Below are positions 1 through 9,657 of a stretch of DNA of 64,000 bases, piece after piece (position 1 is the first letter of the stretch; each line of letters opens with the position of its first letter). The stretch is from Earliella scabrosa. Its lineage: Eukaryota > Basidiomycota > Agaricomycetes > Polyporales > Polyporaceae. The position numbers and the translations under genes were made by a program. A model generated the notes under the pieces. That model did no database searches and had not been told where the DNA came from. It saw only the letters and a program-made list of their open reading frames with translations. The stretch covers positions 62,001-126,000 of the forward strand of contig JABYQQ010000030.1 of NCBI GenBank assembly GCA_022605405.1. Direction: 5' to 3'.

Positions 1-441
1 CTTCTATACCCTCTTGAACAATAACAGGTTAGATGATCGGAATAGCAGTGGGACGAACGCTATTTTGTGCGATGATACGACCTACCGCAACTGGTATGCG
101 CAGTCGTCAGTTGGGAATGTACCGACTGATTGGGCACTGTACGTAACAGGATCAGCAGCCTGTCCGGGCAAAATTTCGAAAGCAAGTCGCGTACTGAGGC
201 CTGAGGCCCGGGAGCTGCGACATCGTCCAAGACCTTGCGAAGTTCCCATCGTAGGCACGTATCTTCTTCATCGCTATAGAAGTACACGTCTAACGTACAT
301 ACAACGCGCCTATAGAAACTCCAGACGTTCAGTAGAGGGCATTCCGTGGCATCCGAACAGGTCATTCAACGCACGAAGATACAGCTCGAGCCAATTCGTC
401 TATCCCATACACGCCACAGCAATTCTACCCACTATGGCAAG

Positions 442-1462
442 CTACTCTGCGTATGGGCAGCCATCACCATGCTTCGCTGACCGACGCGAGTCCGGCCGGG
501 TAGCTTGGACACCGCAACCTTGACATTTGAGTTTCATGCGCAAGTGGACAGACTCGACGTGCCTCCGCAACAGTCTGTCCTCCTTGGTCTTGGAGCACCC
601 TTCCCATCGGCAGACAGAGGGGCCTTGGAGGCCGTACTTCTCCGTGAGATGCGCCCAAACAAGATCGTTCGGTACATCGTCAGGGATACTGTACTCGGCC
701 CAGCGTCGTGTAGCGTCCGCATTCCAGGTGACTTCCCAGCCCGAGGGCGGCCAGTCCCGCCCGTTCCCACGATCATACCGTCGCTGCCGCTGAGAACGAG
801 GGAGAGCCGTAGGTGCGGATTGCTCGGAATTGCTGTGATGGTCACCGTTACTCGAGGCGACGTTAGCACCCGGTGCGTTCTCGTTATTGCCCCCGGAGAA
901 GCAACCTGGTGGGAAGATGAAGCGCACGGAAGTGGTGCCGGTACCTGACGCGGAGGGCGTTCGCTGTACCACCATGCGCCAGCGCGGTCTAGCGCCTTCC
1001 TCGGTGTTCCCAGCACGGTCATGATCATTCGGCGAATCGCCTATGTCCGAGTTTGTGACGGATGGAGGGCCAGCCATTAGTTCTCTGTCACCGAGTTGAA
1101 TACACAGTGCGACGTCGTTGTCCACGTCCAGTCCACTTACGGTGCTTGACCCCTCGGCAGCATCGAGGTGGATATAAGATCATCCCAGCTCCTGCGAATG
1201 CGTGAGATAACAGCCATATCCTAACGACTGCGGTGGCACATACGGCTGTTGTTCAATATGGGAGCTCCGGAAATCGTATGGATTGGCGGGAAGGCTGCCG
1301 TTCCAACCGAATGTCTCGTCGGACTCTAGCCTGTTTAATAGATATCCCTCGCAAGAAGCTGCTTGCTGTGCCTGATTTTTGACCACAACTCCTCAACGAA
1401 AACAGCAAAGACCAAGCATATACAGCACGACTTACGTAGACGCTCGTCCCAAACATCATCAT
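442..1462 (-). CDS. Zinc-finger-like protein, paralogue of the 8022-9050 gene
   Basis: Four exons (1462-1436, 1371-1244, 1191-1141, 1084-442) close to a 282-residue frame. Junctions are GTAAGT..CAG, GTATGT..CAG and GTAAGT..CAG. The C-terminal third holds a C2H2-like unit, CRWEGC then LRRHVESVH, followed by a second Cys-rich piece, CQGCG. This matches the unit CLWPGC...LRKHVRSMH in the 8022-9050 gene. The middle is Ser/Gly/Asn-rich low complexity. The role is unknown; a nucleic-acid-binding or regulatory role is inferred only from the finger. The start is the first of three consecutive ATGs in exon 1. That exon encodes only nine residues, so extra 5' exons cannot be excluded. The reading frame from 1386 to 442 has one TGA, which the proposed introns remove. 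Confidence 0.62.
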
Positions 1463-3132
1463 CCCTTGGTTCACTAGGGATCCTACACGCCCATGTTGCA
1501 CAGGCAGGATAGACGTTGCTATGTTTGATGTATGGCCTGGAGTTGAGTCGGGAGTGAGGTAGCGGTAGTGGTCATTTCTTCCGAAACACTTGTCAGTAAG
1601 TGAAAGCAACGCGCCGTCGAAGGGGCAGCAGTAGATATCACTCACAATCTAACATCAAAGAGCCCTGCATGAGCTTGAGGTTGAAAGATGGACATTCCGT
1701 CAAGAAGCAGACTGGTATTTGACGAGATCGGCGCGGGATCCTCGTGAAAAGACGTGCCAACTAGTGGGTCTGCTTCGGTGTGCACTGACTGAGCATTCGA
1801 CCGGTCCTCGTATAAACAAGGGAAATGTAAGGTGCATGCGTGATGGTTCATGGACAGAGAGTAGCCGTGTATGAATATCGCAAAGCGTGACCAACACTCC
1901 AGGTAGGGACGAGGATCGAGCTCAGCAACAGGATGACGGGGGATGTCAAGCTCACTGGTGCAGGCACGCAGGATGACTGAGCAATGGATATCAATGACTG
2001 GTTAACGAGAGCCATGCTGGAGGAGGAGGAGGATGGAGAGGGAGAGGAAGAGGAGGAGGAGGAGGGAACGATCATAGGGTTCAATATGTATTCACCATTG
2101 TTACCGAATTTGAAGCAGCCTCCCAATGTTGACGACGTAAATCCAACACAATTTCCTGTTCAAAAGCATTGGAAGTGCATGTTCACGAAGCATTGTGGTG
2201 CGAGTGAAAGTGAGGAGACAAGGCTGAAGCCACTCTACTGGAGAGGTATTGGCTCGATTAATGGGGTTCGACCACGTGCACTGACGATGGGGACCGAGCT
2301 TTATATTTGAGCGCTTATACTATACGAGATATCTGACTGTATACTAACAGAGTATCTGGAGACTTAGTCTTTATCGGTTTGGAGCGTTTACCCCGTCCTC
2401 CGGACTCGGCAGTTGCCGTGGCACGTGCCGTAGTTTACACGTCAATAGACGACAACAACGCGTCTGGGTCCCCACAACTGTAGCAGACTGTAGCGGCAGT
2501 ATACCTCAGCTTGACGCGTCGTTCGCCCCGCTTCTCCTGGTCCACGTCTACCATGCCTTCGTCAGCAGGTCTCCCGTCGGATGTTGTGCTCTGGGCCGCG
2601 ATATTCTCATATGCATCGTACGGCCTGAGGCCTAAACACCTCCGAGTCACAACTTCTGGATGGTGCCTGCGGCAGGCTCTCGCTCGATCTCCGACTTGAT
2701 CGCTACTGGTGCCAGAAAAACTTTGTCACTGTTGCGGGACGATCCCTCTAAAGGAACATGTTTGCCTCCGACTCCGGTTCCCTCAAAAGCACTGCGCTAT
2801 ACGACGTCTGAGCAGACACTGCGTGACAAATGGAGAGTGCGCCCGGGTCAAACGCGGGCCATCGGACGACGACAGGCGGCGCCTGGTTGAGTGTGTATTC
2901 CTAGGAGATTGTGTTCATTGGGATTTGCGAGTCTGCGTACATAGGCAACGGTCCCGGGTCTGCAGACTGTAGCCTGCTCGAGTGCTAGAGCCCTACAACG
3001 TAATGTATCTGACATAACAACACCGTCATCTCGCTGATGTCGCGAGGCTGTGATTGGCCAGTCACTCGTTAAGCGCTGAAGTGGAAGGCACTATCTCGAG
3101 GATCAGGTAAACGACGCGTACGCGAGCAGACC
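1463..3132. other. No recognised gene; contains a GGA-rich tract
   Basis: I find no family I can name here. A plus-strand open frame at 1984-2310 encodes a Glu-rich run from the GGA tract, and the minus strand encodes Ser-rich runs from the same bases, so both are probably by-products. A short plus frame near 2552 starts with an LPSDV motif reminiscent of an F-box start, but it is quickly interrupted and I do not call it. Confidence 0.4.
2019..2066. repeat. Imperfect (GGA)n tract
   Basis: The plus strand is an almost uninterrupted GGA/AGG purine run of about 48 bp with a few substitutions. Confidence 0.85.
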
Positions 3133-3239
3133 ATTATAAGAAAAGGATCGACTATATCATCCTTTTCTATTATGGTCAGCAACGGCATTATAAGAAAAGG
3201 ATCGACTATATCATCCTTTTCTATTATGGTCAGCAACGG
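3133..3239. repeat. Two tandem 54-bp units, each a hairpin
   Basis: Copy 1 is 3133-3186 and copy 2 is 3187-3239, identical base for base over 53 bp. Each unit folds on itself: AGAAAAGGAT pairs with ATCCTTTTCT around a short loop, and the stem extends outward imperfectly through CCATTATA/TATTATGG. The DNA is AT-rich compared with its surroundings. I do not recognise the sequence. Confidence 0.85.
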
Positions 3240-3488
3240 AGACTACTGGAGACTAGTATTGAAACCCACCGGAAGCGATAGCGTACGTAAGCAAATTACT
3301 TGATATAGAAAGCTTTGTCATCCATGAGAGTTCCCGGCTACACCCACTCAGGATCAGATATTTGAGGTCCATACGACTAAAGTACAGTGCACCGGGAGAG
3401 ATATGTGGTCGGAAGTTATCTCTTGACAACTCACTGGGTATTGGACGGGTATCTAGCCGCCGGCGCCTAGCTCTCACGCCCATAACGC

Positions 3489-3831
3489 CTGTTCGATGTC
3501 TGGGGCATGACGCTCCTGTATTGAAGCGCCGGTCAGAAATTATCTGACCGCCCAGGATCCCTACACGCTCAGGTGAGCCCTGGGTCGGTTCCGATATCTG
3601 GGAATTCGGGGCAGCCAGATAATTTCCGACCGGCGCTTCAATACTGGAGGGTCATGGGCCCGACATCGAGCAGATATCGGGCAAAGCGAGATGGGCTCGA
3701 TGACTAGGCGCCGGCCGCCAGATCACCGCCCAATATCCAGAGTTGCACCCACAGATAATTTCCGACCAGATATCCCAGGCTCCCGGCGCACACCTGGGCG
3801 TGTAGATACCCAGGGCTCACCTGAGCGTGTA
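3489..3831. repeat. Nested inverted repeats (foldback-like)
   Basis: Arms 3489-3546 and 3616-3673 are inverted copies, 51 of 58 positions matching by eye. A second pair, 3562-3585 and 3808-3831, is a perfect 24-bp inverted repeat. The 16-mer CAGATAATTTCCGACC at 3616 recurs at 3752, and related TTTCCGACC text recurs near 4047. The interlocked arrangement resembles a foldback or decayed inverted-repeat element. No transposase frame is seen nearby. Confidence 0.8.
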
Positions 3832-4276
3832 CCATGATTTAGGAATACTAGGTCTCAAACGGTCTTAAGCGGGTCAGCGAGGACCTGGCCAGCCTGTATA
3901 TGGCATGCGGGTCTGAGGATCAACTATACGCGTCGTATCCCGCCATTCAAAACCTAGACTCAAATTCATGGATTTGGTCCAACCGTGTGTTACGGTTCAG
4001 AACTGGTTCCGATAAGCGACAGGGTGCCTTACGGATAGTCACCCAATTTCCGACCGAATATTTTAGGCACCCCTGGATTACAGGCTCGCAAATTCATCGG
4101 ATGAAATATGCACCGAAGTTGCTCGCGGACGCAGGCAGACGTACTGCAGAGCGCAGATCCTAGAAACAACACGACCATCATACTAGTATAGCCAACACGA
4201 CCACATGGTGAAAGTAAACACAGAGACGGCTACCGCTGATGAACCATTCTCTGCTCACTAAGCGGCTCCCTCTCGC

Positions 4277-6335
4277 CTACACCAGCTTATTCTTTCCCTT
4301 CCCGTCATCGGGAGACCCGACCGCGACCTCCGTCGATTTCGAGTCGCGATCATCCGACTCGTTCCTGCCCTGGCGATCGTTGTTGTCTTCCCGCACGATC
4401 ACCGTCTCCCGGAAGATCGTCACCTGTGGTATAGCGAGTCAGGATGGGTCGCGACGGCGGACCGCGGATCGAGATAGGGAAGAGGGAAAAGGACGACATC
4501 ACCTACGTTCGCGATCGTGTCCTGCGAGCGGAACTGGAGGCGCGGGATTGTGCGGCGGTGCCGGAGCTGGTATGTCCCGAGCTGCGACGTGCTCGTCTCG
4601 TTGGTGGACGTCAGGGCGCGGACATTGAGACTGCGCAACGTGGAAGGGTCAGCGGGCCAGAGGGGGAGGGGGGAGGCGGCGCTGGAGTAGAGACGCCGTA
4701 CCTTGCGAGGAGTGCGTTGGCGTAGACTGGAGGAGAACAAGGCTGTGAGCGACCTGAAGGCATAGAGACTCGGGCGGGGTGAGGGACAGAACTCACGCTT
4801 TGTCTGCATCTCGATGAAGCCGAGGAACACGAGGCTGTGGCGCTGAGCTATGAACTAATCGGAAAGGGATGGAGGGTCAGGTTGAGGGAGTCGATTCATG
4901 AAGACAAGAGCCTACCATCACGACACTCAGGAGCGAAAAGAGGCTTGACAGAGGAGTCAGAGTCAATATCGTGTGTTCTGGAAGCGCACACAGGAGAGCA
5001 ACGATGCTCACGCAGTGGCTGAACCAGTCTCGATCACATAGGCGATGATGACGTCCACTCGGTTGCCTGGTGGACGCTCCCCTCTGTAGTAAACCTTAGA
5101 GGTAGGATTCTGGAGGTGAAGAGAGCGTAGACGTACTTTGACTCCGCGCGCCAGACTTGATATACGAGGGTGAGTGCGATGGCAATATCTACCGCAGCTG
5201 CGCAGGCAAGACCGATTGTCATGGCGACCTATGGAACGTTTCAGCTGGAGAAATTTGGGAATGTTTGTGACGTGGACTCACAAACGGCGATATGTTAAAC
5301 CTGAACTGTCGCCATTGTGTGTTCTCTAGGCTGCAGGGTACGTTCAGTACATGTAACACAACGGTCAGGCTAACCCAGCTGACCTTAGACCAAACGAAGC
5401 GATTCCACTAGCTGAGACCCAGTTAGCACGACAATGGGGTAGTCCATGAGGTCGCGTACCAAAACGCGCAATAGCCAAGATAGCCTGGACACCTCAAGGT
5501 CAGCGTATGCGCTAGCTTCAAGACATAGACATACCAAGGGCGCTGTGACGAGGATAGACCCTTTGGTTGCTTGATGAAGGAAGATGTCAATTTGGGGTCA
5601 CAGCGCGGCGCATTGGAGTAACGCACTGATCCAGACCTTCTTGAGGTAGAACCTACGCGCATGATGAGCGTTGAACAGTCAGAATGACCAGCATAAGACG
5701 CACCCGTGGACGAGAGCAGAGACTAATACCTGTATATGAAGATGAGCACTATACAATAGCACGGCAGGGTCAATAAGTAGCACTCGCCGAGAGAAGCACC
5801 GTTGTCTGATGAATGCAGGGCGTCCATTAGTACCTTATCGATGTAGAAATAGGTCACACATACACCGGCTCCCCTACAGAAGCATATCAGATGATTGAGC
5901 ATACGACTAGACAAGGGAATACTGACCAGTTGATGTGCTCGAGGAAATCGTAATCTCCGAAGTGCTGAATTGTATATTCGTAGATCAGATGGATACAGAA
6001 AGCCGTATGCAGGCTTTCCAGGAACCTAGAAACAACATTGAGTCAGCCGATGATAGCCTCCGAGATGGGATCGATAGACATGCTGACCAAACTGCTCCTA
6101 CGGTCAGCTTCATATTTCGGGTGTCCTTCCGAGATGCAGATGTCTGGTAGTAGATAAACGATTGGATAGTCGTTATTCCGTATAGGCTGGATCGCAGAGT
6201 GAGCTTGCGCGGGTGGAAGAGTGCGGATGTACGCGCCCTGAAGATGTAAGCCAAGACTTACGCGCACGCAAAGCAAATCTCGACCAGCATCGCCCCCAGG
6301 ACGTCTGCTACCGTGACCAGCGGTAAAGCTGCCAT
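4277..6335 (-). CDS. DUF6534-type seven-helix membrane protein
   Basis: A multi-exon gene with typical DUF6534 blocks in order. Exon 1 starts MAALPLVTVADVLGAMLVE and splices to LYGITTIQSFIYYQ. Next comes FLESLHTAFCIHLIYEY with FGDYDFLEHINW (helices 2-3). The conserved VYANALLA and SLNVRAL segment follows. The last exon starts VTIFRETVIV and is acidic and hydrophilic. Such proteins are predicted to sit in the plasma membrane with seven helices; function is unknown, and receptor-like roles are only proposed. Exon borders in the centre (about 4800-5700) are less certain. It is closest in organisation to the gene at 34040-35995. Confidence 0.72.
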
Positions 6336-6845
6336 GACTGCCCGTTCACAATGAGGGAGGAGGCAAAGGGGACGCGTCGCACACGAAGCGTCATGAGCTC
6401 GGTCAAGGATAAATATTGATTGCGACGCCGGAACTGGTCGTTTGCGGATGAGGGATCTGCCACTCGCAATAACAAGATAAGGATAGAGCGGAGCAAGAGC
6501 CGTCCTTACATAAGATTGATTGGTATTATAGCGAGACCTGGCGCACCGATCGAAGAGTATAGTACTGGTAAGTATATCTCCCGTTGATGGTGGCTGGTAG
6601 CAATAATATGGTCATCCGTTCGTCGCCCAAATGCGAAAGGTTTCGGAGTCGATGTTCTCGGCGTACCGCAAATATTCAATCCGTTGCGAGGTACTACGAC
6701 ACCGAGACGATTCAGGCGAGGGTGCAGAATGGTTGATGAACGAACACCAACTAATGCAACGCACTCCGCCGCAAACTAGTACTGGCAGGACTCTCAGGCT
6801 GGAACTCGTGACGCTACTAGCTGTTTGTGGGAGCCTGGAGTGAAG
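6336..6845. other. Intergenic, nothing recognised
   Basis: This stretch lies between the start of the minus-strand DUF6534 gene and the tRNA. Open frames here are short and lack family signatures. It presumably holds both promoters. Confidence 0.4.
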
Positions 6846-6926
6846 GCCTCTCTTGTCTAATGGTTATGACGTCAGACTTCTATTCAGCGAATCTGGAGGT
6901 TGCGGGTTCGAGTCCCGCGAGAGGTT
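6846..6926 (+). tRNA. tRNA-Arg (anticodon UCU) with 8-nt intron
   Basis: A full cloverleaf can be drawn. The acceptor GCCTCTC pairs with GAGAGGT (one G-U end pair). The D arm has GTC/GAC stems, and the anticodon stem TCAGA pairs with TCTGG. The T arm is GCGGG-TTCGAGT-CCCGC. The anticodon TCT is at 6879-6881, followed by A37, an 8-nt intron (6883-6890) at the canonical position 37/38, then a 5-nt variable loop. Downstream T runs at 6925-6928 and 6933-6937 fit RNA polymerase III termination. It decodes AGA. The unpaired 3' base before CCA addition is T, which is unusual for Arg tRNAs. Confidence 0.88.
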
Positions 6927-7927
6927 TTGTTATTTTTCGCAGACATTCGTTCTACAACAGGAACAGCGACGAATAGAACTTGCCCTGGTCATTCACAGTA
7001 TTCCCCGGATTATTGTTGGAGTGGATTACTAGAGCAAGTTAGATGCAGTATCAACCTGGTCCGGCGCAACTCCCGCCGGGCGCCTGCGGACCCGAGTCTA
7101 GAGACTCTCACCGGCACGGTCAGTGCAGCCTGCATGTACACCCGAGTCGCTCGTACAGGGAGCAACTTCAACGAAATTGCCCAGGAGTACTAGTAAGTCA
7201 TCGAACGTTTGAACGATGGCGTGGACTGTCGCTGCTCTGTAACCAACGCCTTTCCGCAGTCAAAAGCAACAGTGAGTTCTGATATTTGCAGATTCTACTC
7301 GCGGAATGGAGACTATGTAGTGTGTATCCGAGATGCAAGTCATAGGGCCAGCCTCCGTGAACGGAGCTGGTGAATCTCACGAGTCAACGGTTAGACTACA
7401 TACCCCCTCAGTGGGTAATGCTGATCTCACTAACAATCGAGTAGCAGGGGAATTAGCCTTGTGCGTAGGAATGTCGCCCCCGCATGGCCCACTAGCTCGA
7501 CCTGAATAGAGTCACATAACTGGCCCCAAGATCGTACCAGAGCTGTCCGCACCAAGATTGAGACCGCGACATGGAGATGCTATCGCCCATAGCTCCGCTC
7601 TCCTACCGTCAACGTCACTGCATCAAGAGTGCCTATTGGAACGTCGACCCCGATGTTGGCCTGGTAGTCCCCTTGAAACACACGCCTGGAAGCAAAAAGG
7701 TATCCAGGACCCTATCCATGGGGCCAGGCGACGCAGCGATACTTTGGCTGGCCCGGCGGGGTAGAAAGCGCTCTTTATTTGTCCAGCCAGAGCGCGACTT
7801 CTGGAAGGGGTCATGGTGAATAACCAGAAGGATTCCTTTGTGCAAGCATCCAAGCGCCCGGGTAGCTCTGCATCAGGACGGTATCCGGTAACGGCCTCAT
7901 GGTCTCTGGCTCTGGACGGCTCCGGAG
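6927..7927. other. Intergenic, nothing recognised
   Basis: Several overlapping short frames occur on both strands (7558-7853) without any recognisable domain. The right end is the upstream region of the zinc-finger-like gene. Confidence 0.4.
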
Positions 7928-7934
7928 TATATAT
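7928..7934 (+). promoter_or_regulatory. TATA box candidate
   Basis: TATATAT lies about 90 bp upstream of the ATG at 8022, followed by a C/T-rich stretch that is typical of basidiomycete transcription starts. Confidence 0.5.
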
Positions 7935-8021
7935 TCCCTACCTCAACCAACACATCTCTCCATCGAACTCCTCTCACAACCCGTCCAGCTTCACCACTTG
8001 ACTCCTGTCATCACAGACAAC

Positions 8022-9050
8022 ATGTCCTTCTATCGCTCTACCTCCAAGCACAGGTGAGCCTAACCAACCTCTTCCCCGACCGTCGCTCACACCCTCCACA
8101 GCGCAACCATCGGTCTGTCCGACATGAACAAGAACCTACTCGATGCCAACCATGACAGCGTCACGTTCGGAGGCAACATGTGGGACTACCTCTCGGAGAA
8201 GGATCAGGCAAGGTATGTACTGTGTGCACTCCCCGTTCGCAGTGCTCTAACCAGGCCCCCTAGCCCGTCGCTCCATTGGTTTGATCCCGTCTCTGGCACC
8301 TCTATTGCTCCTTTCGACCCCTTCGCTACGTGCCCACCCTCATCATCCACCATGCATTTCGCAGGCTCTAACCAGTCGCCCCAACCATCATCTGCCTACC
8401 CCCGTGCGCCCCTACTCGCCATGGCTCCACCCCTCCCGTTCGATGCTCCCGTACCGGCCTGGGTGTCCCCTAATACCCATGCTAACCCTTCGCCCTTGGA
8501 ATCGTCCCTTGGTTTGTATCCATCCTTCCCTCAATACGCCTCAGAGCCCAGTGCCGCTGGCCCTCTCACAGACGACGACGAGGACGAAGACTATTGGCCT
8601 GATGATCTGATCGACACCGACCCGCCGTCCGGCATATCCGCCCCCTCCAGTCCCCAACCGTCTATCACGTCAGTGGAGTCCGAGTCCAACGAAGAAGGCG
8701 TCTGGCGCCCGGTTGACACCATCATGCGCTTCTACTGGGCGGACTTGCCCCTCCCTCCGATGCCCGCTAATGACCTGTGGCGCTTCCTGAAGACGAAGCT
8801 CCAGATCCTCAGGGACCCGGGTCTGGGTGCAGAGGTTCCGTGTCTCTGGCCCGGCTGCGGCGAGATGCAGAAGAGGGATTACCTGCGCAAGCATGTGCGC
8901 TCGATGCACCAGCGGATCAAGGCGGTGTGTCGCAACCCCGGCTGTAACTTCGCTGAGCGTGATGACATGTTCAAGCAGCGGCACCGGACGTGCGCCTTCG
9001 GTGCTCCAGGTGAGAAGCCTCAGTATGAGTTGAAGATCTGTCCGTGGTAG
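8022..9050 (+). CDS. Zinc-finger-like protein, paralogue of the 442-1462 gene
   Basis: Three exons (8022-8053, 8102-8212, 8264-9050) join to 309 residues. The second intron is a multiple of three without a stop, so the frame also reads through it. The N-terminus starts MSFYRSTSK. The middle is Pro/Ser-rich, followed by an acidic DDDEDEDYWPDD stretch. The C-terminal ~90 residues carry CLWPGC, then LRKHVRSMH, then CRNPGC and a final H..C pair: an atypical C2H2-like double finger. The unit is shared with the gene at 442-1462. Function is unknown; DNA- or RNA-binding is an inference. The start is supported by the TATA box and the clean exon 1 donor. Confidence 0.72.
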
Positions 9051-9657
9051 GTGGTTAGAGTTGATTTCTGCTTTGGCGTGTCACGCTCTGGTTCATTTCA
9101 TCCCCTACCTTCTCTGATGTCTCGCTTAGTTCGGCTCTCTCTATTTTCTTCAATGCTCATCGTGCTGTCTCAATGTCTCTCGCCTCGTCACGTCTTCAAG
9201 TTGCGCTTCATGTACGTCATTGATTGGCGGTAATGCTGTGCAGTCTCGTACCCTTCTTGTAACGTAGTAGACCACATAATCCATGGATTGTCATCCTTAT
9301 CAGCGTACGCGGCAGGAACAGCATATTGATTTCTGCATCTGCTGGTCACGTCCAGCCGAAGCTATGTCTCATGCACTTGCAAGAAGATAGGCAGGATGTG
9401 GCAAGCCAACCGCGCCGTCCCCTACCATTCAGGTTCGCATGACTACTTCCCCAGCTCATTTCATACTATGCTATCGTTATGCCCGCTATGTACCAAAGAC
9501 CTTATTATATCGCGAGTCATACCGTGAAGCCTATCATCACCCCATCTATGGTTTCATGCGTCTACACGCTCAACGAGCGCAAGACCTGAAGCAGCCACTA
9601 CCGCCCGCACCTGCGTGCCGCCGTGCCCTACATACCCCTACCAGCCCCTACCAACTC
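9051..9657. other. Intergenic, 3' ends of two convergent genes
   Basis: This lies between the plus-strand zinc-finger-like gene and the minus-strand MFS gene. No gene is seen; it probably holds both 3' UTRs. Confidence 0.4.

Noticed and set aside
1984..2310. 108-codon plus frame with Glu run as a gene
   Set aside because: The Glu run is just the GGA tract, and no domain or clear gene structure is visible.
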